Shown in pieces: positions 54,912 through 63,460 of a stretch of 64,000 bases of DNA. The first letter of the stretch is position 1; the number at the start of each line of letters is the position of its first letter. Source of the DNA: Thalassotalea sp. Sam97 (GTDB taxonomy: Bacteria; Pseudomonadota; Gammaproteobacteria; Enterobacterales; Alteromonadaceae); the NCBI RefSeq assembly GCF_041379765.1, contig NZ_CP166919.1:434001-498000 (forward strand), in the 5' to 3' direction. The translations under genes and the position numbers were made by a program. A model generated the notes under the pieces. It was not told the origin of the DNA. It worked only from the letters and a program-made list of their open reading frames with translations, and ran no database searches.

Positions 54912-56156
54912 ATGGAAGAGTTAACTGCATTATCAGGTACTGTTACAGAGCTGCGCTTTGCACTAGATACCTTTTACTTTTTATTATCGGGCGTATTGGT
55001 TATGTGGATGGCAGCAGGTTTTGCCATGCTAGAAGCTGGTATGGTTCGTTCAAAAAATACCACCGAAATCTTAACTAAAAACATCGCATTGTATTCAATT
55101 GCTTGTGTGATGTTTTTACTGGTTGGCTACAACATTATGTACGTCGACAACGCCGAAGGTGGTATTTTACCATCAATAGCTACCTTAATTGGCACCCAAG
55201 CAGCTGACGCTGATCACTCATTAGAATCAGACTTCTTCTTCCAAGTTGTGTTTGTTGCAACGGCTATGTCGATTGTTTCAGGTGCGGTTGCTGAGCGCAT
55301 GAAGCTTTGGTCATTCTTAATTTTCACTGTTGTTTTAACCGGCTTTATTTACCCTGTTGAAGGTTATTGGACTTGGGGTGGCGGTTTCTTGTCAGAAGCT
55401 GGTTTTAGCGACTTCGCCGGCTCAGGTATTGTTCACATGGCCGGTGCTGCTGCTGCATTAGCGGGTGTATTACTGCTTGGTGCACGTAAAGGTAAATACG
55501 GTAAAAACGGCGAGATTTACCCAATTCCTGGTTCAAACATGCCATTAGCCACATTAGGTACATTTATTCTATGGATGGGTTGGTTCGGCTTTAACGGTGG
55601 TTCACAGCTACTTGTTTCTGATGCTGAAAATGCGACTGCGGTAGGTCAAATTTTCTTAAACACGAATGCCGCCGCCGCCGCGGGTGCCGTAGCTGCATTA
55701 CTACTGAACAAAGCTATTTGGGGTAAAGCAGATTTAACTATGATCTTAAACGGCGCATTGGCCGGTCTTGTTACAATCACTGCAGATCCATTATCGCCAT
55801 CACCGTTATTTGCCAGTTTATTAGGCGCACTAGGTGGTATGCTAGTTGTATTGTCAATAACGTCTCTAGACAAGTTAAAAATCGACGATCCAGTTGGTGC
55901 AATATCAGTGCATGGTGTGGTTGGTTTCTTCGCTCTTATGGTTGTTCCGTTTAGCAATGGTGACGCAACATTTGGTGCGCAGTTGTACGGTGCATTCGTT
56001 ATCTTTGCATGGGTGTTCGCAGCAAGCTTTGCGGTATGGCTAGTATTGAAGAAAACCATGGGTATCCGTGTTAGCGATGAAGAAGAATACAATGGCGTTG
56101 ACAAATCGGATTGTGGCATTGAAGCCTATCCAGAGTTTGTATCACTGAAGGGCTAA
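54912..56156 (+). CDS. amtB: Ammonium transporter AmtB
   Basis: AmtB is the trimeric ammonium channel. The 414-residue product has eleven membrane segments. The twin pore histidines are in G-S-G-I-V-H-M-A-G and I-S-V-H-G-V-V-G. D-F-A-G-S-G and F-N-G-G-S are conserved. The mature-like N-terminus has no clear separate signal peptide; the first hydrophobic segment (about residues 20-45) is helix one. It is co-transcribed with glnK and ends in a strong terminator. Confidence 0.96.
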   Translation: MEELTALSGTVTELRFALDTFYFLLSGVLVMWMAAGFAMLEAGMVRSKNTTEILTKNIALYSIACVMFLLVGYNIMYVDNAEGGILPSIATLIGTQAADADHSLESDFFFQVVFVATAMSIVSGAVAERMKLWSFLIFTVVLTGFIYPVEGYWTWGGGFLSEAGFSDFAGSGIVHMAGAAAALAGVLLLGARKGKYGKNGEIYPIPGSNMPLATLGTFILWMGWFGFNGGSQLLVSDAENATAVGQIFLNTNAAAAAGAVAALLLNKAIWGKADLTMILNGALAGLVTITADPLSPSPLFASLLGALGGMLVVLSITSLDKLKIDDPVGAISVHGVVGFFALMVVPFSNGDATFGAQLYGAFVIFAWVFAASFAVWLVLKKTMGIRVSDEEEYNGVDKSDCGIEAYPEFVSLKG

Positions 56157-56193
56157 GCTCCTAACAATAATAACGACGCGTTGTTAAATTAAC

Positions 56194-56222
56194 GGGGGAG
56201 CTAAAAGCTCCCCTTTTTTTAT
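56194..56222 (+). terminator. Intrinsic terminator of glnK-amtB
   Basis: GGGGAGCT (56195-56202) pairs with AGCTCCCC (56206-56213) around AAA, followed by eight T, 38 bp after the amtB stop. Confidence 0.92.
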
Positions 56223-56300
56223 GATGACAGGCAACACTGCCGCTGACGCTGATCTTTTTGTGTAACGGCTATTTGCGACTAGAACGGCTAGTACGTGTTA

Positions 56301-56550
56301 TACCAATTACACTAAGTTTGTGCCCAACTCAGAGTTAGGGCAGAGGTTCAGTTACAACATAGATTTCATTGATATAGTCATTCTATATTAATGAAATCTA
56401 GGGTCGTAAATGGGCCTCTGGTAAACTCCCTACGGGTGAGTTTTAAAGGTTTTTATGCTGCGTAACTGATTTTGACAATGGAATAACCATTCTCTGCAAT
56501 CAAAGCCTTTAAATTCTCACTGAGTGAGCAATAACTTAATGTGATTGGTA
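56301..56550. mobile_element. 250-bp MITE-like element with terminal inverted repeats
   Basis: The ends TACCAATTACACTAAGTT (56301-56318) and AACTTAATGTGATTGGTA (56533-56550) are inverted repeats matching at 16 of 18 positions. TTA flanks both sides (56298-56300 and 56551-56553), a possible target duplication. Inside, an 18-bp stem with a 5-base loop spans 56360-56400, and TTTAAAGG/CCTTTAAA arms lie further on. There is no coding capacity. Its first 45 bp recur inverted at 59356-59400. These are the features of a non-autonomous miniature element; the parent transposase is not in the window. Confidence 0.75.
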
Positions 56551-56676
56551 TTAATGAAAGTGTATTTGCTCGATGTTTAAGCAACTGATAGTCTTAGTAG
56601 TAATATCAATCGTGCGACAAGTAATTGATATAAACGCTCCATTTTCGAAGATAACAAGTAAAACAGGATCGTATTT

Positions 56677-57003
56677 ATGAAAACCATTTCAATAACCGTT
56701 CCGCTGGTTATAATGACATGTTTAACGGCGTGTTCAACAGGGCAGCAAGACGCATGTGAAGATGTCGTGTATACGGCCGAACAACGTCAACATTGCACAT
56801 CTTTACAACGACAAATATCTAACGCTAAAAATAACCTGATAAAGCGCACTGAGCTTGAACGACGTTACCAAAAAGATTGCATTGATATTCGTTATTATCG
56901 AGATGATAAAACTGACCAACGTTGTAATAATCAAACCTCTGTTGATGAAGTGATCCGCAAATTGCAATCGAGCGAACAAAAACCACAAACAGGAGCCAAC
57001 TAG
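56677..57003 (+). CDS. Small cysteine-rich lipoprotein
   Basis: This 108-residue protein has a lipoprotein signal peptide ending in the lipobox L-T-A-C19. The mature part has four more cysteines (27, 40, 68, 83) in a helix-rich, charged background with C-x12-C and C-x14-C spacing, which suggests a helical hairpin held by two disulfides. I do not recognise the family. The stop overlaps the start of a periplasmic thioredoxin gene by one base, so the two are translationally coupled. Ser at +2 favours outer-membrane sorting. Confidence 0.7.
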   Translation: MKTISITVPLVIMTCLTACSTGQQDACEDVVYTAEQRQHCTSLQRQISNAKNNLIKRTELERRYQKDCIDIRYYRDDKTDQRCNNQTSVDEVIRKLQSSEQKPQTGAN

Positions 57004-57464
57004 TGCTAAGAGTCGCGCCAATGTTAATGCTGTTATTGAGCGTTTTTTCTACTCAGAGTTACGCTAATTCAGCCAGTATCGAACAATTTAAGCAACTAAT
57101 GCAGGAGAACAAAGGCAAGGTAGTATATATCGACTTTTGGGCTTCTTGGTGTATCCCCTGCAAACAGTCTTTTCCATGGATGAATAAGATGCAGCAAAAA
57201 TATGCAGAACGAGGCTTGAAAGTGGTTACCATTAATTTAGATATGGAAAGGTCGTTCGCTGATGAGTTTTTGCGACAAACGCCTGCAGATTTTACCGTTA
57301 TTTATGACCCTAAAAGTCTGATAGCTCGTAAGTTTGATTTAAAAGGCATGCCCAGCAGTTATATTTATAATCGCCAAGGGAAAGCGGTAAAAGCGCATGT
57401 TGGCTTTCAACCAGAGCGCCAGGATGAGTATGAGGCTGAACTTGTTGCTTTGCTAGCGCAATAA
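57003..57464 (+). CDS. Periplasmic thioredoxin-like (TlpA family) oxidoreductase
   Basis: This 153-residue protein has a Sec signal peptide (about residues 1-21, cleavage after S-Y-A) and a thioredoxin fold. The active site is F-W-A-S-W-C-I-P-C-K with the cis-proline in K-G-M-P-S-S. It resembles TlpA/ResA reductases. Start is GTG at 57003 after AGGAG within the lipoprotein gene end. The partner lipoprotein has four free cysteines, so it may be the substrate; this is inference. No DsbD is nearby. Confidence 0.88.
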   Translation: MLRVAPMLMLLLSVFSTQSYANSASIEQFKQLMQENKGKVVYIDFWASWCIPCKQSFPWMNKMQQKYAERGLKVVTINLDMERSFADEFLRQTPADFTVIYDPKSLIARKFDLKGMPSSYIYNRQGKAVKAHVGFQPERQDEYEAELVALLAQ

Positions 57465-57532
57465 ACGGCAATGCGATAAGTTCTGAATCAATGACTGGTT
57501 TAATAAGTGAGTCATCGTATCAGTATCAAATG

Positions 57533-57573
57533 GCAATAAAAAACCGAAACGTGATGTTTCGGTTTTTTATTGC
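57533..57573. terminator. Bidirectional terminator between thioredoxin gene and mdh
   Basis: An 18-bp perfect inverted repeat with a 5-base loop contains AAAAAACCGAAAC and GTTTCGGTTTTTT (arms 57533-57550 and 57556-57573). A/T-tracts on both sides suit both convergent genes. A second perfect 20-bp palindrome, AAAGCTTATTAATAAGCTTT, lies at 57575-57594, just past the mdh stop. Confidence 0.88.
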
Positions 57574-57608
57574 TAAAGCTTATTAATAAGCTTTGTCGCT
57601 ATAGCTCA

Positions 57609-58547
57609 TTATGCGTTGATAAAGTCTACGCCTTCTTGAATATCTTTATTCAAGGTCGCTAGCATGTCATCTTTTGCTTTTTGCTCGTATGCGCTTAGTT
57701 CACCGTATGATAGGTACTCTTCAACACCGTTTTTACCAAGGCGTACTGGTTGTGCAAAGTACTCTGCATCGCCGGTGTTACCTTGAACGTATGCGTAATC
57801 TACAACACCTTCTTCACCTTGTAAGCCACGAACTAGAGACATACAGAAACGAGCTGCAGCAGCACCCATAGAAAGTGTCGCTGAGCCGCCACCCGCTTTT
57901 GCGTTAACAACTTCAGTACCGGCGTTTTGGATACGAGGTGTCAATGCATCGATTTCTTCTTGAGTAAACTCAACACCTTCAACTTGTGAAAGTAGAGGTA
58001 GGATAGTTGTACCTGAGTGACCACCGATAACTGGTACTTTAACGTCTGCAGTAGATTTGCCTTTTAACTCAGCAACAAACGTTTCGCTGCGGATAACGTC
58101 AAGAGTGGTAACACCAAATACGCGATTTGCTTCGTAAGTACCTGCTTTTTTGAATACTTCAGCAACGATTGGTACAGTGCCGTTTACCGGGTTAGTGATA
58201 ACACCAACAAGTGCTTTTGGACAGTTGGCAACGATGCCTTCAGCTAATGTTTTTACGATACCTGCGTTTACCGCAAATAAATCAGCACGATCCATACCCG
58301 GCTTACGTGGCATACCAGCAGGGATAATAACAATATCACAACCTTGAAGTGCCGTGGCTAAGTCGTCAGCACCGTAGCCTTTTACAGTAACGTCAGTTGG
58401 GATGTGAGACAAATCAACAGCAACACCAGGAACAACTGGTGCAACATCGTATAACGATAATTCAGAACCAGCAGGTAGTTGAGTTTTTAACAATAGTGAT
58501 AATGCTTGACCGATACCACCGGCTGCACCTAAAACGGCTACTTTCAT
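57609..58547 (-). CDS. mdh: Malate dehydrogenase
   Basis: Mdh oxidises malate to oxaloacetate with NAD in the TCA cycle. The ATG at 58547, after GGAG at 7 bases, gives 312 residues, exactly as in E. coli. The NAD loop G-A-A-G-G-I-G-Q is at residues 7-14. The substrate arginines lie in P-R-K-P-G-M-D-R-A-D-L, and the catalytic His is in V-I-G-G-H-S-G. A longer in-frame extension lacks conservation. Divergent from argR, as in E. coli. Confidence 0.98.
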   Translation of the reverse strand: MKVAVLGAAGGIGQALSLLLKTQLPAGSELSLYDVAPVVPGVAVDLSHIPTDVTVKGYGADDLATALQGCDIVIIPAGMPRKPGMDRADLFAVNAGIVKTLAEGIVANCPKALVGVITNPVNGTVPIVAEVFKKAGTYEANRVFGVTTLDVIRSETFVAELKGKSTADVKVPVIGGHSGTTILPLLSQVEGVEFTQEEIDALTPRIQNAGTEVVNAKAGGGSATLSMGAAAARFCMSLVRGLQGEEGVVDYAYVQGNTGDAEYFAQPVRLGKNGVEEYLSYGELSAYEQKAKDDMLATLNKDIQEGVDFINA

Positions 58548-58831
58548 TGAAGATCTCCAATTAATGATGTTTTTTTGCTCAAAAACCGAGGTTGCAGGTC
58601 GAGCAAATACTTTAAATTTTTGTGCCCAAACCATACCAAAATTACGGCTGAAAATACAAACAATTTTGTCATTCAAACGGCTTAGATGGTATGATATTGG
58701 CGTTTTGGCATGGTAATTTTGTAATCTAATCTGAACACTTACAAAACCTGCTACTACGATTAAGGCAAATATTATTGCAATGCCAATAAATATCCCCATG
58801 TAGAATAAAAATCGACAGACAAGAAGAGTGT

Positions 58832-59302
58832 ATGAGTACACAACAAAAGCAAGAAGCATTATTAAATGCTTTTAAAGAATTATTAAAACAAGAACAATTT
58901 GGCTCACAAGGTGACATTGTTGACGCCCTCAAGGCGCAAGGCTTTGACAACGTAAGCCAATCAAAAGTATCTCGCCTGTTAAGCAAGTTTGGCGCGGTAC
59001 GCACCCGCAATGCACGTCAAGAAATGGTCTACTGTTTACCAGCTGAGCTTGGCGTGCCAACCGCTAAAAGTCCATTGAAGCAGTTGGTTTTGGATATCGA
59101 GAGCAACGAAGTGATGATCATTGTTCGCACCAGCCCTGGCGCAGCTCAATTAATTGCTCGCTTACTAGACTCGTTAGGTAAAGCCGATGGTGTATTAGGA
59201 ACCATCGCCGGTGATGACACGATTTTTATTTCGCCAACGTCGGTAAAAGATATTAAACCGATAAAAGACAGATTATTTTTGCTATTTCAAAAAATGCAGT
59301 AA
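58832..59302 (+). CDS. argR: Arginine repressor ArgR
   Basis: ArgR is the hexameric arginine-dependent repressor of arginine genes and a cofactor in plasmid dimer resolution. The 156-residue product has the winged helix (S-Q-G-D-I-V-D-A-L-K-A-Q-G-F-D-N-V-S-Q-S-K-V-S-R-L-L) and the C-terminal arginine-binding domain with G-T-I-A-G-D-D-T-I-F. AAGAAGAG precedes the ATG. A poor ARG-box-like sequence (58799-58816) lies just upstream; autoregulation is possible but not shown. Confidence 0.97.
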   Translation: MSTQQKQEALLNAFKELLKQEQFGSQGDIVDALKAQGFDNVSQSKVSRLLSKFGAVRTRNARQEMVYCLPAELGVPTAKSPLKQLVLDIESNEVMIIVRTSPGAAQLIARLLDSLGKADGVLGTIAGDDTIFISPTSVKDIKPIKDRLFLLFQKMQ

Positions 59303-59326
59303 TGACAGCAGTAAGACGCGAATACG

Positions 59327-59351
59327 AAAAAGGCACTTAAGTGCCTTTTTT
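59327..59351. terminator. Bidirectional terminator between argR and the DyP gene
   Basis: A perfect 24-bp palindrome centred on TTAA: AAAAAGGCACTT / AAGTGCCTTTTT (59327-59350). Flanking A- and T-runs serve both strands. It is 24 bp past the argR stop. Confidence 0.88.
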
Positions 59352-59355
59352 AATG

Positions 59356-59400
59356 CCTCTGCCCTAACTCTGAGTTGGGCACAAACTTAGTGTCATTGGT
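59356..59400 (-). repeat. Solo end of the MITE found at 56301-56550
   Basis: The reverse complement matches 56302-56346 at 44 of 45 positions, including the terminal inverted repeat ACCAAT-N-ACACTAAGTT. The rest of the element is absent. It abuts the argR terminator on one side and lies 26 bp from the end of the DyP gene. Confidence 0.85.
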
Positions 59401-59426
59401 GTAAACACCAAGACTAATGCCGATGA

Positions 59427-60350
59427 CTACATAGTTGCCGCTTTTTCCAGTAAGTCACGAGATGGCACGAAAAAAGACGCCCCGGTTTCTGCTTGGGTAT
59501 ATTTTAGTAAATGATCGAAGTTACCGTGTTCATCCCCTTCAATCATACTTTTTAGCTGAATTTCAAAATGTTTTGGCGTATGACAAAACGACACAAAGAA
59601 CAGTCCTTGTGTTTTCATATGACCATAAGGCATGCTTTGACGTAAGATTTCCATGGTATTACCATTTAAATCTTTTAAATTGGTACGTTTAGTGTGAGCA
59701 GTGGGGGCTTTGTCGGCACTCGGGTACTCGATATCATCACGCTTTGTGCGACCAATAATGTCTTCTTGTTGCTGTACACTGATGCTATCCCATAGTGGCA
59801 TGTTGTGGCGGTAACGTTGAATATGTAAGTAGCTGCCTTTATCCATGTCATCGCTGGGCTTATTAACCAGCGCGACTTGGCGCTTGGCGATACCTTTAGG
59901 GTTTTCACTACCATCAACAAACCCTGTTAGATCACGACCATCAAGATAGCGAAAGCCTTTAACTTGTTCGACAAGCTCGACCGCGTCATTGAGCATGCTA
60001 CATACTTTGCTAGCAACAAGGTGATTAACGTCAGCACGATCGCTGCGGATTTGAATAAACAAATCAAAGTTATTAGCCGGCGCAATTCGATCATCCACTT
60101 GCAGATGAGCGAATGGCTTTAGCTCACTAGGTCTAGCCTTGGGGTAATACTCATCCCAATATGTCGCTCCGATTGCAATAACGGTATTTAGGTTCGCCTC
60201 AGAAAACTGATCGTCATATTGTTCAAACAGTTCAGGGAGGGTAGCTAAGGTTTTGCGGATAAAACGATTTTTATTATCAACTACATTGAATAGTAAATAA
60301 TAGCTGTGCAGGTTCGGCTCGGCGCAAATACCAAATTGTTCTATTGCCAT
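59427..60350 (-). CDS. DyP-type heme peroxidase (YfeX-like)
   Basis: This 307-residue member of the dye-decolourising peroxidase superfamily has the diagnostic G-F-V-D146-G-S-E-N-P-K-G distal motif. The probable proximal heme ligand is H219 in T-A-H-T-K-R-T-N-L. F-F-V-S-F-C lies near the C-terminus. There is no Tat or Sec signal, so it is cytoplasmic, as for YfeX-type enzymes. The reaction is H2O2-dependent oxidation of porphyrins or other compounds; the physiological substrate is unknown. It is monocistronic. Confidence 0.92.
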   Translation of the reverse strand: MAIEQFGICAEPNLHSYYLLFNVVDNKNRFIRKTLATLPELFEQYDDQFSEANLNTVIAIGATYWDEYYPKARPSELKPFAHLQVDDRIAPANNFDLFIQIRSDRADVNHLVASKVCSMLNDAVELVEQVKGFRYLDGRDLTGFVDGSENPKGIAKRQVALVNKPSDDMDKGSYLHIQRYRHNMPLWDSISVQQQEDIIGRTKRDDIEYPSADKAPTAHTKRTNLKDLNGNTMEILRQSMPYGHMKTQGLFFVSFCHTPKHFEIQLKSMIEGDEHGNFDHLLKYTQAETGASFFVPSRDLLEKAATM

Positions 60351-60450
60351 AAGGACTTGTGTTAACTTCTTGTTGCACGGGATGGTCTAAGTATATGAAT
60401 TAATGGACCATTAGAAAAGCTTTAAAGAACAGTAGCTTGATATAAAGTAA

Positions 60451-61257
60451 TTAAGCCGGAACCGAAAACAGTTGTTTATCGTGCCAACGTAACGCTGTTA
60501 ATGTACCGCCCCATACACAACCGGTATCTAAAGCGAAGACATGCGGGTTTGAAGCTTGCCCTTGCAGTGCCGCCCAATGACCAAAAACCCAAGGTGATTG
60601 ACTTAAATCGCCATGCAGTTCAAACCACGGTTGCAGATGTTTATCGGTATTCGCACTCGGCGATGCTTTGCTAGAAAACTCCAGTGCACCATCTTGGTAA
60701 CAAAAGCGCATTCTTGTCAATGCATTGATTGAAAAGCGAAACTTCTCTATGTCAGAGTGAGCATGACACCATTTTGCTGGCAGATTACCGTACATTTTGC
60801 GTAACCAGCGCTTGCGCTTTTTACTGGCTAATTTTTTTTGCACAAAATCCGACATCAACAATGCTGTATCGGCATCCCATTCAGGCGGTAAGCCAGCATG
60901 AGAAAGGTAACCACTATAATCTGGTAACGCTAACACTAATGGTTGAGCAATCAACCAATCGATTAATTCGTGGCAATCGTCAGCGTTTAACAGGGCTTCA
61001 AGTTTATCTTTACGGTTTACCTTGCCAATGCCATGGTAGGTGGCAATTAAGTGCAAGTCATGGTTGCCAAGCACGGTTTTGGCGCTATCGCCAAGCGATT
61101 TTATAAAGCGTAATGTTTCTAATGACTGTGAGCCACGAGCGACGAGATCACCACAAAACCACAGTTGATCTGTATCTTTATTAAAGTGAATCGTATCAAC
61201 AAGCTGTTGTAACGCGGTATAACACCCCTGTACATCACCGATTAAGTAAATAGCCAT
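60451..61257 (-). CDS. apaH: Diadenosine tetraphosphatase ApaH
   Basis: ApaH symmetrically hydrolyses Ap4A to two ADP and also removes Np4 caps from RNA. The 268-residue calcineurin-like phosphatase has G-D-V-Q-G-C-Y, G-D-L-V-A-R-G and L-G-N-H-D-L-H, plus S-H-A-G-L-P and G-H-W-A-A-L-Q-G. It is the last gene of the surA-pdxA-rsmA-apaG-apaH run, 21 bp after apaG, as in E. coli. Confidence 0.97.
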   Translation of the reverse strand: MAIYLIGDVQGCYTALQQLVDTIHFNKDTDQLWFCGDLVARGSQSLETLRFIKSLGDSAKTVLGNHDLHLIATYHGIGKVNRKDKLEALLNADDCHELIDWLIAQPLVLALPDYSGYLSHAGLPPEWDADTALLMSDFVQKKLASKKRKRWLRKMYGNLPAKWCHAHSDIEKFRFSINALTRMRFCYQDGALEFSSKASPSANTDKHLQPWFELHGDLSQSPWVFGHWAALQGQASNPHVFALDTGCVWGGTLTALRWHDKQLFSVPA

Positions 61258-61278
61258 AGCTGTATATTGTGCTCTAAA

Positions 61279-61665
61279 TTAATTAACAACGTTTGGTACA
61301 GCGAGACTAAATACAGGAATATCCACTCGGTAATGTTGATTGTCCATATCTTGCATAGTGTAAAAGCCTTCCATGGTGCCAATAGGTGTTTTTATGATCG
61401 AGCCACTTGAGTAACGGTAACGCTGACCAGGCTGTAATATCGGTTGTTGGCCGACAACACCATCCCCCTCAACGGATACTTGTTGGCCATTGGCATCGGT
61501 GATGAGCCAGCTACGAGACATCAATTGCAGCGTCAGGTCGCTATTGTTTTCAATTGTTATTGTGTAACTAAAGACAAAGCGATGCTGATAAGAATCGCTT
61601 TGCTCTTCAATAAAGTCGACCGTGGTTGCGACTTTCACTAATTTGCCGGGATCGCTACTGCTCAT
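61279..61665 (-). CDS. apaG: ApaG domain protein (Co2+/Mg2+ efflux protein ApaG)
   Basis: This 128-residue protein consists of a single ApaG immunoglobulin-like domain. The conserved core runs Y-T-I-T-I-E-N, L-M-S-R-S-W-L-I-T-D, G-D-G-V-V-G-Q-Q-P, P-G-Q-R-Y-R-Y-S-S-G and G-T-M-E-G-F-Y. The function in bacteria is poorly defined; mutants in Salmonella affect cobalt resistance. It lies 12 bp after rsmA. Confidence 0.96.
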   Translation of the reverse strand: MSSSDPGKLVKVATTVDFIEEQSDSYQHRFVFSYTITIENNSDLTLQLMSRSWLITDANGQQVSVEGDGVVGQQPILQPGQRYRYSSGSIIKTPIGTMEGFYTMQDMDNQHYRVDIPVFSLAVPNVVN

Positions 61666-61677
61666 GATAGTGATACG

Positions 61678-62481
61678 CTACTCAACAGGATTATCAGCTA
61701 AATAATTAGCAATATTTACATATTCTTGCAAGCTGATGTTTTCTGGACGTAAACCTGGATTGATTCCCAAGGCTTCTAATTGCTCTGCCGAAATGAGCTT
61801 TTTAAAACTATTACGTATGGTTTTTCGACGCTGATTAAATGCTTCTGTACACACTCGATTCAACCATTTGATATCTTTCGCAGGATAAGCAATTTTGTCG
61901 TGAGGTACTAGACGGACAATGGCGCTATCGACTTTCGGTGGCGGCTGGAAAGCTTCTGGACCAATCTCCATTACCGGCATTACTTTACAAAAATACTGAC
62001 ACATAATGGATAAGCGGCCATAAGCTTTGCTATCAGGCCCTGCAGCCATGCGATTAACCACTTCTTTTTGCAACATAAAATGCATGTCTTGGATCTTATC
62101 GCCAAAGCTTAATAAATGGAAAATTAGCGGCGTTGAGATATTGTATGGTAAATTACCAAACACACGCAGTGGTTGCTCATTAGCTAGCGAAGCAAAATCA
62201 AACTTTAGTGCATCGGTTTCGTGAATGGTTAAGTGCTTAGCTAAAAACGGATGGTGGCGTAACCGATGGGCAAGATCTCTATCGAGTTCAACCACGCTGA
62301 TATCACCAGCGCGTTCAATAACCGGTTCTGTTAGAGCACCTAAACCAGGGCCAATTTCAACTAAGTTTTCACCTTCTGACGGGTCGATGGCATCAACAAT
62401 ACGGCTGATCACGGCATCGTCGTGCAGAAAGTTTTGGCCAAAACGCTTTTTCGCTTGATGACCTAAGTGGGATTTATTCAT
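61678..62481 (-). CDS. rsmA: 16S rRNA dimethyladenosine transferase RsmA (KsgA)
   Basis: RsmA dimethylates A1518 and A1519 in the 3' hairpin of 16S rRNA, a late check in small-subunit assembly. The 267-residue product has K-R-F-G-Q-N-F-L-H-D at the start, the SAM loop V-E-I-G-P-G-L-G-A-L-T, and the catalytic N-L-P-Y-N-I-S. It overlaps the end of pdxA by 8 bases. Confidence 0.98.
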   Translation of the reverse strand: MNKSHLGHQAKKRFGQNFLHDDAVISRIVDAIDPSEGENLVEIGPGLGALTEPVIERAGDISVVELDRDLAHRLRHHPFLAKHLTIHETDALKFDFASLANEQPLRVFGNLPYNISTPLIFHLLSFGDKIQDMHFMLQKEVVNRMAAGPDSKAYGRLSIMCQYFCKVMPVMEIGPEAFQPPPKVDSAIVRLVPHDKIAYPAKDIKWLNRVCTEAFNQRRKTIRNSFKKLISAEQLEALGINPGLRPENISLQEYVNIANYLADNPVE

Positions 62482-63460
62482 TGCTGCTATTCACCAATTC
62501 TATTGCTTGCGACAAGGCAGCATGGAAACTGCCTGGATCGGCTTGGTCTGTACCTGCAAGTTCAATGGCAGTGCCATGATCAACAGAGGTACGAATAAAA
62601 GGTAGTCCTAACGTAATGTTAACTGAATTACCAAAACCTTTATATTTTAGTACAGGTAAGCCTTGGTCGTGATACATGGCTAACACGGCATCAGCGTCTT
62701 TTAAGTATTTATTTTGAAAAATGGTATCGGCAGGTAGCGGACCGATAAGATCCATACCTTCGCTACGAAGCTGCTCTAAGGCTGGACCTATGGTAGTCAG
62801 TTCTTCGCTTCCTAAGTGACCATCTTCCCCGGCGTGAGGGTTAAGACCACAAACGTAGATTCGTGGCTTCTCAATACCAAACTTTTGTTGCAGGTCTTCG
62901 TTAAGAATACGCGTGACCATTAAAATTCGCTCAACCGTAATCGCTTTAGAAACATAGGCTAACGGTATATGAGTCGTCATTAGTGATACTCGTAAGCCCT
63001 CGGTTGCCAACATCATGACAACATCGTTACAGTTGGCTTGCTGAGCAAAATACTCTGTGTGACCAGAAAATGGGATACCTGCTTGGTTGATTAAACCTTT
63101 GTGCACGGGACCTGTACATACGGCTTTGAACTCTCCTGACATATTGCGTTCCGAGGCAATACGTAAGGTTTCCACGACATAAGCGCCATTACCGGCATTT
63201 AATTCCCCTGGCACGCATGGCTCAGCGAGAGGTACCTCAATGACATCGATATGGCCTGCTTGATGCTGTTTTTCTGGCTTGCTTTCATGATATTCATGGA
63301 TGGTTAATGGTAAACCCAGTTTAGCCGCACGCTGGCGCAACATGTCTGGATCAGCTACAGCGACTAACTGAGCTGGCCAAGCATGCTGTACAAGGCGGAT
63401 TAATAAATCAGGGCCAATACCGGCTGGCTCGCCAGGGGTAATAGCAATGCGATTAATCAT
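62474..63460 (-). CDS. pdxA: 4-hydroxythreonine-4-phosphate dehydrogenase PdxA
   Basis: PdxA is an NAD-dependent, zinc-containing enzyme of pyridoxal phosphate synthesis. The 328-residue product begins I-A-I-T-P-G-E-P-A-G-I-G-P-D. The metal-binding His residues are in F-S-G-H-T-E-Y, G-L-N-P-H-A-G-E-D-G and M-Y-H-D-Q-G-L. The start overlaps the surA stop by one base. Confidence 0.98.
   Translation of the reverse strand: MINRIAITPGEPAGIGPDLLIRLVQHAWPAQLVAVADPDMLRQRAAKLGLPLTIHEYHESKPEKQHQAGHIDVIEVPLAEPCVPGELNAGNGAYVVETLRIASERNMSGEFKAVCTGPVHKGLINQAGIPFSGHTEYFAQQANCNDVVMMLATEGLRVSLMTTHIPLAYVSKAITVERILMVTRILNEDLQQKFGIEKPRIYVCGLNPHAGEDGHLGSEELTTIGPALEQLRSEGMDLIGPLPADTIFQNKYLKDADAVLAMYHDQGLPVLKYKGFGNSVNITLGLPFIRTSVDHGTAIELAGTDQADPGSFHAALSQAIELVNSSNE

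Noticed and set aside
58799..58816. ARG box upstream of argR
   Set aside because: Only one half-site approximates the consensus; kept as a remark, not as a feature.
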